From Rhodobacteraceae bacterium UBA2553 (lineage in GTDB: Bacteria > Pseudomonadota > Alphaproteobacteria > Rhodobacterales > Rhodobacteraceae), in NCBI GenBank assembly GCA_002340515.1, contig DDMF01000155.1:429-15531 (forward strand): a stretch of DNA of 15,103 nucleotides, given 5' to 3'. Of this stretch, positions 1 through 5,777 are shown piece by piece. Positions within the stretch are counted from its first letter, which is position 1. Each line of letters begins with the position of its first letter. The notes under the pieces are model-generated. The model searched no databases. It was given only the letters and a program-made list of their open reading frames with translations, and had not been told where the DNA came from. The position numbers and the translations under genes were made by a program.

Positions 1-736
1 GAAACTGAACAAACTCCATATCCTGAAGCGCAAGGCCCGCACGCGCCACCATACCACCACCGTCGCCGGTGCAGGTGTGGGCGGAGGTCGCCGAGAAAAA
101 CGCACGTCCGTAGCCGCCGGTGGCCAGTACGACCATCTTGGCGTTGAACACATGCAAGGTGCCGTCATCAAGTTTCCAGCAGACAACGCCCTGACATTCA
201 CCGTCTTCTGACATGATCAGGTCGATGGCGAAATATTCAACATAGAATTCCGCGTTGTTTTTCAGAGACTGGCCGTAAAGCGTGTGCAGGATCGCGTGAC
301 CGGTCCGGTCCGCGGCCGCACAGGTCCGTTGCACGGGGGGGCCATCGCCAAATTCGGTGGTATGACCGCCGAAAGGGCGCTGGTAAATCTTGCCCTCTTC
401 GGTGCGTGAAAACGGCACGCCGTAATGCTCCAGCTCATAAACCGCCTTGGGCGCCTCACGGGCAAGATATTCCATCGCGTCGGTGTCACCGAGCCAGTCA
501 GACCCTTTTACGGTATCGAACATATGCCACTGCCAATTGTCCGGGCCCATGTTGGACAGGGACGCGGCGATGCCGCCTTGCGCCGCAACAGTGTGGCTAC
601 GGGTGGGGAACACTTTGGTCACACAGGCTGTGCGCAGACCTTGTTCGGCCATGCCAAGCGTGGCGCGCAGACCTGCGCCACCGGCGCCGACCACAACCAC
701 GTCATATTCATGCGTTTCGTATTCGTAAGCTGCCAT
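1..736 (-). CDS. sdhA: Succinate dehydrogenase flavoprotein subunit, N-terminal 245 residues (partial)
   Basis: Catalytic subunit of respiratory complex II. It oxidises succinate to fumarate through covalently bound FAD on the cytoplasmic face of the inner membrane. The reading frame stays open from the ATG at 736 to the left edge, so about 245 of the usual ~600 residues are present. Visible motifs are the FAD-binding dinucleotide fold GAGGAGLRA (residues 17-25), the SHTVAAQGG segment whose His48 is the expected covalent flavin attachment site, and the conserved GDTDAMEYL, HYGVPFSRTEEGKIYQRPFGG and ATGGYGRAF segments. A GGAG ribosome site lies just upstream of the ATG. The gene starts 15 nt after the sdhD stop, so it is the third gene of sdhCDA(B); sdhB presumably lies beyond the edge. 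Fumarate reductase is unlikely because the membrane anchors are SdhC/SdhD type. Confidence 0.97.
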   Translation of the reverse strand, partial: MAAYEYETHEYDVVVVGAGGAGLRATLGMAEQGLRTACVTKVFPTRSHTVAAQGGIAASLSNMGPDNWQWHMFDTVKGSDWLGDTDAMEYLAREAPKAVYELEHYGVPFSRTEEGKIYQRPFGGHTTEFGDGPPVQRTCAAADRTGHAILHTLYGQSLKNNAEFYVEYFAIDLIMSEDGECQGVVCWKLDDGTLHVFNAKMVVLATGGYGRAFFSATSAHTCTGDGGGMVARAGLALQDMEFVQF

Positions 737-751
737 TTGGAGGCTCCGATC

Positions 752-1123
752 TTAAAATGCGATACGCGCGAGGCCATACAGGGCCACGGCGAGAACGGTG
801 TAGGAAATGGCGGTGCAGAAAATCACCAGGACTTTCTTGGTCACGCCGCGTGAATAATCTTCGATCACCACCTGGATGCCGTGGCGGAAGTGAACCATAG
901 TGGTCACAACCGTCATCGCGGCAACGATGGCGGGGAAGGGATGTTGGTAATAGGCGATCGCCTCGTCATAAGACATGCCCAAAGCGTGGCCAAAGGTCAG
1001 GGCAAACATCGGCATCAGGATCAACAGGCCCACGGCGGAAATCGCCTGACCCCAGAAATGTTCGGTGCCGGATTGGGCGGACCCTTTGCCCACGGCGCGC
1101 TTGCGGTCGGTCAGATAGCTCAT
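752..1123 (-). CDS. sdhD: Succinate dehydrogenase membrane anchor subunit SdhD
   Basis: Second membrane anchor of complex II, helping to bind haem b and ubiquinone. The 123-residue product has three hydrophobic segments (about residues 26-48, 63-79 and 95-120). The segment HFRHGIQVVIEDYSRG (78-93) resembles the conserved His...Asp-Tyr region of SdhD: His81 is the likely haem ligand, and Asp89-Tyr90 correspond to the DY pair near the quinone site. The ATG at 1123 has an AAGGAG site that overlaps the sdhC stop codon (TAAGGAG), only 10 nt after that gene ends, which suggests translational coupling. Length and position between sdhC and sdhA agree with the family. Confidence 0.93.
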   Translation of the reverse strand: MSYLTDRKRAVGKGSAQSGTEHFWGQAISAVGLLILMPMFALTFGHALGMSYDEAIAYYQHPFPAIVAAMTVVTTMVHFRHGIQVVIEDYSRGVTKKVLVIFCTAISYTVLAVALYGLARIAF

Positions 1124-1133
1124 GTCCCGCTCC

Positions 1134-1517
1134 TTAAACGATAATTGCGACGAGGATCGCGAGAACGACGGAACCGCCGATCACGCCAAGACCCATCTTT
1201 TCAGCGGTCTCAACATCGAGGCCAATGCCAATGTCCCAGATCAGGTGACGCAGGCCGGACAGCGCGTGATAGCACAGCGCCCAAAGCGCCATGAACATCA
1301 CGACATCGCCGATAAACGACGTCATCAGCCCGTTCACGAAATTGTAGTATCCTTCGCCCAGAGCGGCTGCAAAAAACCACCACGCCACCAAAATCGCAGC
1401 ACCCAGCAGCGCAACGCCAGTGATCCGTGCAAAAATGGAGGTGATGGAGGTCAGCTGCGGACGGTAAATCTGCAAGTGGGGGGAAAGAGGGCGGTTGCCT
1501 CTGTTCACATCGGCCAT
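1134..1517 (-). CDS. sdhC: Succinate dehydrogenase cytochrome b556 subunit SdhC
   Basis: Cytochrome b subunit that anchors complex II and binds haem b and ubiquinone. The 127-residue product carries both family signatures: RPLSPHLQIYR at residues 9-19, followed by SITSIFARITG at 24-34, and HALSGLRHLIWD at 84-95, where His84 is the expected axial haem ligand. Three transmembrane helices are evident (about 33-53, 66-86 and 106-127). The ATG at 1517 is preceded by an excellent AAAGGAGG ribosome site. This is the first gene of sdhCDA. The ~330 bases upstream contain paired GTGATCAC palindromes and a long imperfect inverted repeat that probably govern its expression. Confidence 0.95.
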   Translation of the reverse strand: MADVNRGNRPLSPHLQIYRPQLTSITSIFARITGVALLGAAILVAWWFFAAALGEGYYNFVNGLMTSFIGDVVMFMALWALCYHALSGLRHLIWDIGIGLDVETAEKMGLGVIGGSVVLAILVAIIV

Positions 1518-1550
1518 GGCGGCCTCCTTTGTCTGTTTCGACTGTAAGAC

Positions 1551-1589
1551 GTTTCGAGATGAAGTTGCGGCACAACTTGATTTCGAAAC
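1551..1589 (-). promoter_or_regulatory. Nested inverted repeat (probable stem-loop) in the sdhC leader
   Basis: Outer arms GTTTCGA (1551-1557) and TCGAAAC (1583-1589) enclose inner arms AAGTTG (1562-1567) and CAACTT (1573-1578) around a 5-base loop. The two 4-base connectors are symmetrical and can partly pair, so the sdh transcript could form about 15 base pairs with two mismatches. It lies 34 nt upstream of the sdhC ATG. It could be an mRNA structure affecting translation or stability, or an operator. No T-run follows, so a simple terminator is unlikely. Confidence 0.5.
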
Positions 1590-1654
1590 ACGCTCAACAC
1601 TAATACGTTCAGAGCATTCCCCACCAAACGGTGTCGTGCAGGTTTTGCGCGAAA

Positions 1655-1664
1655 CGCTTTAGCG
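1655..1664. promoter_or_regulatory. CGCTTTAGCG inverted motif upstream of sdhC
   Basis: The ten bases CGCT-TT-AGCG form a small inverted repeat. The identical ten bases occur upstream of mdh (6925-6934), and I noticed no other copy in the window. Because both copies are non-coding and next to TCA-cycle genes, a shared LacI-type operator is possible. The match is short and a coincidence cannot be excluded. Confidence 0.25.
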
Positions 1665-1754
1665 ACAGGAATAGCCCTTTTTACGCCAAGGTGTCACGTG
1701 CCCAGTGCGTGTAAAATGCGTAATTTGCGCTAACATGTACAAAAAATAGAGCTC

Positions 1755-1784
1755 GTGATCACAAAATTTCTTTATGTGATCACA
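1755..1784. promoter_or_regulatory. Paired GTGATCAC palindromes upstream of sdhC
   Basis: Perfect 8-bp palindromes GTGATCAC lie at 1755-1762 and 1776-1783, 21 bp apart centre to centre (two helical turns). The second extends to TGTGATCACA, and both carry AAAA/TTTT flanks. The same pair at the same spacing lies upstream of sucC. This is the pattern expected for a dimeric regulator binding on one face of the helix. In R. sphaeroides the GntR-family protein AkgR is described as an activator of several TCA-cycle genes and is a candidate binder; I cannot confirm that its motif is this one. Confidence 0.7.
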
Positions 1785-1848
1785 AAATCTGAACTCAAAT
1801 TCCAGACTGTTTTCCTTGGTTTGGTGAGCACTCTTTTGGGGGGTGGGG

Positions 1849-2634
1849 CTATTCTACGGCTGAAAATTTGACCGCAATGGGGTGTATACCGCGTCTCGTT
1901 TCACCAATTTCAAAAAATGTCGTCACAAAACCGCATTCGTTAAAGGTCTGCATCTGATGCCAAGCGGATTGCGCTGCTTCTGCTTCTGTTTTCATGCGCG
2001 TTTGGGATAAGGGGTTGAAACCAACCACCACAGATTTACGGGCGATGCGGCAAAATTCGCGCACCACATCCATCCAGCGGTCTGCATGTGTATAAGCCTC
2101 AATCGCTTGATAGCAGCATACGACATCAAAGCTGTTGTCCCCATAGGCATAAGGTAACTGGCCTGCGTCAAACAAATCAACGTCAAGATCAAGACTTTCA
2201 ATGATCGGTTGATACGGCCAGCCGGGGATGACATCGCCCGGCGTACGGCCTGCTTTTTCCGCAGTCAACTTGATGAGAAAATCTTTCTGCCATTTGTGAT
2301 GAATGCCTTTGTGTTGCTTAGATGACCCTTCTATGGCCCAGTTGAAATCCGTGCCGCGCACGTTGTGGCCCTTGTCGCGCCAAATCTCTAACATCGCGCC
2401 ATGTGCTGTGGAAAACTCCAGGATATCAAGCGTTTCATTGGTCAGCATCGTTTCGGGCATATGTTGCCAGATTCGTACCCAACTGCGCTTGGTATTGTCA
2501 CTGCGGACCAGGTATTTCCACATGATTTCATGCAGCCGCTCTTGAGGATAATGACCAAGTTGATACCGCGTTTTCATATTGTCTGGCAGCTCGGAGAGCC
2601 ATCGATTGCGTTCGGCGGTATCAAATTTCTGCAT
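1849..2634 (-). CDS. Class I SAM-dependent methyltransferase-like protein, substrate unknown
   Basis: The 261-residue soluble protein has the outline of a Rossmann-fold methyltransferase (Methyltransf_11-like). A motif I region LDILEFSTAHGAMLEI (69-84) is followed by an acidic residue at the end of strand 2 (GTDF, Asp96), then DLFDAGQLPYAYGDNSFDVV (153-172) and CYQAIEAYTHADRWMDVVREFCRIAR, which match the post-motif and helix pattern of the family. Motif I is atypical: the usual glycine-rich ExGxGxG is replaced by EFSTAHG, so catalytic ability is not assured. An AGGA site precedes the ATG. The gene starts 46 nt after the mch stop and may be the last gene of the mcl2-mch transcript. I do not recognise the substrate. 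The rare-residue pattern (many W, H, Y) is unlike a small-molecule O-methyltransferase that I can name. Confidence 0.75.
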   Translation of the reverse strand: MQKFDTAERNRWLSELPDNMKTRYQLGHYPQERLHEIMWKYLVRSDNTKRSWVRIWQHMPETMLTNETLDILEFSTAHGAMLEIWRDKGHNVRGTDFNWAIEGSSKQHKGIHHKWQKDFLIKLTAEKAGRTPGDVIPGWPYQPIIESLDLDVDLFDAGQLPYAYGDNSFDVVCCYQAIEAYTHADRWMDVVREFCRIARKSVVVGFNPLSQTRMKTEAEAAQSAWHQMQTFNECGFVTTFFEIGETRRGIHPIAVKFSAVE

Positions 2635-2680
2635 CTGGGTCCTCGTTTGTATGTGAAATTTTTGGAACTATGGCGAAGTC

Positions 2681-3742
2681 TTACATTGGCATCAAGGTCC
2701 AATAATCGAGATCAAGCATTACCTCGGGCAGGTACTTTCCGTCTTCCCCCTTCAGCGCAAACTCCGGCGCGCCGTGTTTCACTGCCACCAACCGCAAACG
2801 GATTGCGCCGACACCCGGCGTGTCGGTTTCTGCCTTGTCCAGCACCTCGGACCAAGCGCGGATCGTGTCGCCAGAGAAACATGGGTTGGCATGCGCTCCG
2901 CCGTTCAGCCCGACAATCATCTGTGCGTTGGCCAGCCCGTTGAAAGACAGCGCTCGTGCCATGGAAATTACATGGCCGCCATAGATCAAGCGTTGCCCAT
3001 CGGGGCGGAAGGTGGCGTCAAAATGCACTTTGGCGGTGTTCTGCCACAGGCGCGTGGCCATCATGTGTTCGGCTTCTTCAACGGTTACGCCATCCACGTG
3101 GTCGATCTTTTCGCCAATCTCATAGTCGCCCCAGCGATGCGGCTCTCCGGCTTGTGCAAAATCGTAATCGGCAAATGTCAGCGTCTCAGGGATTGCCAAA
3201 TCTTTGGCGGCCAAGGTGGATTTCAGTTCTGGGATCACCGTCTCAGGGGCAGGCGCATCCAAATCGCCTTTGCGCACCATCACCCAGCGCACATATTCCA
3301 GCACTGTCTCTCCCATTTGGTCAAACCCGCGCGTGCGCACCCAGACCACACCGGATTTCCCGTTAGAGTTCTGCTTCAGTCCAATCACTTCGGAGACCGA
3401 GCGCAACGTGTCGCCCGGATAAACCGGTTTCAACCAACGCCCCTCGGCATAACCAAGGTTTGCCACAGCATTCAGCGAGATATCCGGTACGGTTTTGCCA
3501 AAGACCACGTGAAAGGCGATCAGATCATCAATGGGCGAGCCTTCCAGACCGCAATTCCCGGCAAACTCATCCGAGGAATACAGCGCGTGGCGGGCGGGAT
3601 AAAGCGCATGATAAAGCGCGCGCTCCCCTTCCGCCACTGTGCGGGGCACGGCATGTTCGATCACGTCACCGAGTTTATAGTCTTCAAAAAACCGACCCGA
3701 ATTGGTTTTGGTGTTGGTCTTGGAAGGGGTTTGGGCGGGCAT
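2681..3742 (-). CDS. mch: Mesaconyl-CoA hydratase (beta-methylmalyl-CoA dehydratase), ethylmalonyl-CoA pathway
   Basis: This enzyme reversibly hydrates mesaconyl-C1-CoA to (2R,3S)-beta-methylmalyl-CoA in the ethylmalonyl-CoA pathway of acetate assimilation, which replaces the glyoxylate bypass. The 353-residue product is a double hot-dog MaoC-like protein: FFEDYKLGDVIEHAVPRTVAEGE (18-40) opens the first domain and HRWGDYEIGEKIDHVDGVTVEEAEHM (202-227) opens the second. Conserved pieces include SPIDDLIAFHVVFGKTVPDIS (69-89), KPVYPGDTLR (105-114), IYGGHVISMARALSFNGL (253-270) and NPCFSGDTIRAWSEVL (286-301). Its length is close to characterised Mch enzymes (~343). The ATG overlaps the stop of the upstream DUF1737 gene by one base (TAATG) with AGGAG ahead of it, indicating translational coupling. 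A generic MaoC dehydratase is the alternative, but length and context favour Mch. Confidence 0.9.
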   Translation of the reverse strand: MPAQTPSKTNTKTNSGRFFEDYKLGDVIEHAVPRTVAEGERALYHALYPARHALYSSDEFAGNCGLEGSPIDDLIAFHVVFGKTVPDISLNAVANLGYAEGRWLKPVYPGDTLRSVSEVIGLKQNSNGKSGVVWVRTRGFDQMGETVLEYVRWVMVRKGDLDAPAPETVIPELKSTLAAKDLAIPETLTFADYDFAQAGEPHRWGDYEIGEKIDHVDGVTVEEAEHMMATRLWQNTAKVHFDATFRPDGQRLIYGGHVISMARALSFNGLANAQMIVGLNGGAHANPCFSGDTIRAWSEVLDKAETDTPGVGAIRLRLVAVKHGAPEFALKGEDGKYLPEVMLDLDYWTLMPM

Positions 3743-3945
3743 TATTGCGCTCCTAATTTTACGTCAGGGTGATAATCGCCCGGCGCCTCTTTGGTCACGG
3801 CCTGCGCACAACGCATTTTGCCGGTTGCAGGGTCGGGGGCATAGGATGGGTCGCCGTAAAGCGCCCAGCCTTTGTTCAGCGCGTCTGTCACTTTGTGGCA
3901 AAACGCGGCGGTGTCTTCTTCGGTTAGCAAGCGATACAGCTTCAC
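3742..3945 (-). CDS. DUF1737 domain small protein
   Basis: This is a small soluble protein of about 67 residues. Its pattern KLYRLLTEEDTAAFCHKV, then DALNKGWALYGDPSY, a short D-x-A-x-G turn and MRCAQAVTKE is typical of DUF1737, whose function is unknown to me. I chose the GTG at 3945 because homologues usually begin MKLYR and this codon lies one base after the NnrU stop (TGA-T-GTG). In-frame alternatives are an ATG at 3987 and a TTG at 3993, which would overlap the NnrU gene by 41-47 nt and add a poorly conserved tail. The stop overlaps the mch start (TAATG). Tight packing between nnrU-like and mch genes suggests co-expression. Confidence 0.82.
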   Translation of the reverse strand: MKLYRLLTEEDTAAFCHKVTDALNKGWALYGDPSYAPDPATGKMRCAQAVTKEAPGDYHPDVKLGAQ

Positions 3946-3946
3946 A

Positions 3947-4495
3947 TCACGCCCCAAACGGGTTTGGGCCGATGAGACCGTGGACATACCCAATTACCCC
4001 GAGCAAAATAACCGAGGCAAACAGGAACATCGCATCCTTGGCAATCGCCCCTTTTGGATTGGGTGTCCAGTTGGGTTCTGCGCGGTTGATCACGCGCATT
4101 TCAAGCACCGACCAGAAGGTCAGCGCGCCAAACAGCATCATCGAAGCGGGGTCAGGGTTCACAACCGCATGGGCCAACGCCCAGATGATCATGCCGGTCA
4201 GCATCGGGTGGCGCATTTTATAAAAGATCGCGCCTTTTGCCGGGCCGGGGCTCATGAAATAGATCGCAATCAGGATGGCGAGGTTGTTGATATGTTTCAG
4301 AAAGCTCGGATAGGACCACAGATCATAGCTGTCCGTTGCCCGATACCCTACCACCATCAAAACAACACCCGCGACGATGATCAGCGCAGAAACCCCCTTG
4401 GCTTTGTCACCCATTGCCGAGTGTTTTTCCGGCAAGGCGCGTTTCCAAAAATGGCCTGCGTACCAAAGGGCGAGGCCCAGAATAAGAATGGTCAT
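3947..4495 (-). CDS. NnrU family integral membrane protein
   Basis: The 182-residue polytopic membrane protein has about five to six hydrophobic helices (roughly 1-16, 35-52, 66-82, 97-113, 117-134 and 154-174). It shows the NnrU signature around KMRHPMLTGMIIWALAHAVVNPDPASMMLFGALTFWSVLEM (94-133), where the RHPxxxG segment resembles that of the NnrU/isoprenylcysteine methyltransferase-like membrane superfamily. NnrU was named from denitrification gene clusters, but no denitrification gene is visible here, so that role should not be assumed. A GGAG site precedes the ATG. The gene lies 72 nt downstream of mcl2 and directly abuts the DUF1737 gene. Function is unknown; a membrane methyltransferase is one possibility by superfamily. 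Confidence 0.88.
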   Translation of the reverse strand: MTILILGLALWYAGHFWKRALPEKHSAMGDKAKGVSALIIVAGVVLMVVGYRATDSYDLWSYPSFLKHINNLAILIAIYFMSPGPAKGAIFYKMRHPMLTGMIIWALAHAVVNPDPASMMLFGALTFWSVLEMRVINRAEPNWTPNPKGAIAKDAMFLFASVILLGVIGYVHGLIGPNPFGA

Positions 4496-4513
4496 GATCA
4501 GCTCTCCCGCGTT

Positions 4514-4561
4514 GATCTGCGCGGATCAGAAAGCGTCCCTTTCCCAATCCGCGCGAAGATC
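4514..4561 (-). terminator. Intercistronic hairpin between mcl2 and the NnrU gene
   Basis: Left arm GATCTGCGCGGAT (4514-4526) pairs with ATCCGCGC (4547-4554) and AGATC (4557-4561), giving 13 base pairs with a 2-base bulge and a 20-base loop. It fills most of the 72-nt gap after the mcl2 stop. In the direction of transcription no U-run follows, so it is not a standard intrinsic terminator. A partial terminator or an mRNA processing/stability element within the operon is more likely. Confidence 0.45.
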
Positions 4562-4567
4562 CCCGGC

Positions 4568-5434
4568 TTAACCGCCGAGGGTTTGGATGGCTTCGGCTTT
4601 CGCCAGAATACCTTTTGCCGTCACAACATGCAGGTTTTCGACGATTTTACCATCCACAACTGCGACGCCTTGGCCTGAGGCTTCGGCCTCTTCAAAGGCG
4701 GAGATCTGGCGGCGAGCGAGATCAATTTCTTCCGCTGACGGGGCAAAGGCCGTGTTGGCCACGTCAAGCTGCGCGGGATGGATCAGCGTTTTCCCGTCCA
4801 TGCCCATATCACGTCCTTGGTCGCATTCAGCGCGCAGGCCTCCGTCGTCTTTGAACGCATTGTAAACGCCATCAATGATCACCACACCGTGCGCCTTTGC
4901 GGCGAGCAGACACATGTGCAGCCCGCCCATCATTGGCAAGCGGTCGGCGCGAAAGCGGGTGTTCAGCTCTTTCGCCAGATCATTGGTGCCCATCACAAAG
5001 CCTTTCAGGCGTGGGTGGGCGGCAATTTCGGCGGCGTTGAGCATGCCCCGTGGCGTTTCCATCATTGCCCAAATATCCACATCCGGGATCAGCGCGGCCA
5101 GCTCGTCCAGCTGTGCTGCCGACCCGACTTTTGGCATCAGGATCGCGTCAATGTCTGCGCCGACAAAGGCGGCCACATCGTCTTTGCCCCATTGGGTGTC
5201 AAACCCGTTGATCCGGACGATTTTTGCGCGGGCGCCATAGCCGCCCTTGGCCAGCTCTGTTTTCAAGATCTGGCGTGCCTCGGTTTTTGCATCGGGGGCA
5301 ACGGCGTCTTCGAGGTCAAAGATGATTGCATCGGCGGCAAGTCCACGGGCCTTTTCCAACGCGCGCTCTTTTGAGCCGGGAATGTAAAGGACGGACCGGT
5401 AGGGGCGTTGGGTTTGGGCTGTGGCATCTGGCAT
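4568..5434 (-). CDS. mcl2: CitE-family (3S)-malyl-CoA thioesterase / malyl-CoA lyase paralogue
   Basis: This is a HpcH/HpaI-CitE TIM-barrel enzyme of 288 residues acting on malyl-CoA-type thioesters. Visible features are RSVLYIPGS (13-21), IIFDLEDAV (37-45), the VRIN arginine Arg74, metal ligands Glu126 in MMETPRG and Asp152 in GTNDLAKEL, and IIDGVYN (186-192) with the aspartate that reaches a neighbouring active site. In R. sphaeroides the paralogue beside mch and mdh is Mcl2, which hydrolyses (3S)-malyl-CoA to malate and, with the lyase Mcl1, gives apparent malate synthase activity. I assign mcl2 from length (Mcl1 is longer, ~318) and neighbourhood; the sequence alone does not prove thioesterase rather than lyase activity. 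The ATG at 5434 has GGAGAG upstream. An in-frame upstream extension to 5473 runs through a palindrome and is unlikely. It is the first gene of the mcl2-nnrU-DUF1737-mch run. Confidence 0.85.
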   Translation of the reverse strand: MPDATAQTQRPYRSVLYIPGSKERALEKARGLAADAIIFDLEDAVAPDAKTEARQILKTELAKGGYGARAKIVRINGFDTQWGKDDVAAFVGADIDAILMPKVGSAAQLDELAALIPDVDIWAMMETPRGMLNAAEIAAHPRLKGFVMGTNDLAKELNTRFRADRLPMMGGLHMCLLAAKAHGVVIIDGVYNAFKDDGGLRAECDQGRDMGMDGKTLIHPAQLDVANTAFAPSAEEIDLARRQISAFEEAEASGQGVAVVDGKIVENLHVVTAKGILAKAEAIQTLGG

Positions 5435-5447
5435 GATTCTGTCTCTC

Positions 5448-5462
5448 CGCAATATTATTGCG
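5448..5462. promoter_or_regulatory. Perfect palindrome in the mcl2 leader
   Basis: CGCAATA-T-TATTGCG is a 15-base perfect inverted repeat with a single central base. It ends immediately before, and by one base overlaps, the GGAGAG ribosome site of mcl2. A dimeric regulator bound here would block transcription or ribosome access; alternatively its AT-rich centre may contain the -10 element. Short-chain acyl-CoA regulators are known for related pathways in this group, but I cannot match this sequence to one. Confidence 0.5.
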
Positions 5463-5514
5463 TAAATGATCATAAGTGCGCACCATTTCGCAAGGGGTGA
5501 TTTGCTGCGATGCA

Positions 5515-5542
5515 GAAAACTTCTGGTAATCTCCAGGTTTTC
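5515..5542. other. Bulged hairpin with T-rich right side, intergenic
   Basis: GAAAAC (5515-5520) and CTGG (5523-5526) pair with CCAG (5533-5536) and GTTTTC (5537-5542), giving ten base pairs with a two-base bulge and a six-base loop. It lies upstream of both divergent genes, where no terminator is needed, unless a small plus-strand transcript ends here. Its role is unknown. Confidence 0.3.
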
Positions 5543-5553
5543 CTATCTTTCGC

Positions 5554-5603
5554 TTAACCAGTTAACCACGCAATGCCCCCTGGGCGCGCTCCGTTAACCA
5601 GTT
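5554..5603. repeat. Three TTAACCA heptamers
   Basis: TTAACCA occurs at 5554-5560, 5562-5568 and 5594-5600, two of them within a repeated TTAACCAGTT (5554-5563 and 5594-5603). The first two are one base apart. The heptamer resembles a CtrA half-site, but the spacing TTAA-N4-TTAA is not the classical TTAA-N7-TTAA, so a CtrA site is only a weak possibility. Confidence 0.35.
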
Positions 5604-5777
5604 TTTCGCCCTTGCAGCGCAGGCTGAAAAGACACGTCGAGCGACGGGAGGGCCCGCGGATGGCCGCCGTTCAAGAAACGGGATGCAGCTCGGCACCTGA
5701 TCGGACTGGAGCGCTAATTGTCGCCGGAACACCGGATGGCCCGATGATTTGCCCGCCTTGATTGAAAGGGAAGACCC

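Larger units (their letters stand above)
1518..1848. other. Non-coding leader and promoter region of the sdh operon
   Basis: This is 331 bases between the sdhC start and the methyltransferase stop. I see no credible gene. It holds, in the direction of sdh transcription, two GTGATCAC palindromes (1776-1783 and 1755-1762), a GCGC-centred half-palindrome GCGCTAACA (1727-1735), the inverted motif CGCTTTAGCG (1655-1664), a nested inverted repeat (1551-1589), a third GTTTCGA copy (1535-1541) and the sdhC ribosome site. If the promoter sits at the same distance from the palindromes as at sucC, transcription would start near 1715 and leave a leader of about 200 nt. That start is an inference; I see no strong -35/-10 pair there. 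Confidence 0.7.
5435..5777. other. Non-coding region between divergent mcl2 and a secreted-protein gene
   Basis: These 343 bases carry no gene I can support; the long reading frame opposite (5562-6053) is an antisense shadow of the downstream gene and has no family features. The stretch holds the perfect palindrome at 5448-5462, ATGATCAT (5467-5474), a bulged hairpin (5515-5542), three TTAACCA heptamers (5554, 5562 and 5594) and an AGCGCTAA (5710-5717). Promoters for both flanking genes should lie here, but I see no convincing -35/-10 pair. A small RNA cannot be ruled in or out. Confidence 0.6.

Noticed and set aside
2774..3772. A 332-residue open frame on the plus strand
   Set aside because: It is antisense to mch, low in recognisable motifs and rich in His/Cys/Arg as mirrored frames are; mch on the other strand is a clear family member.
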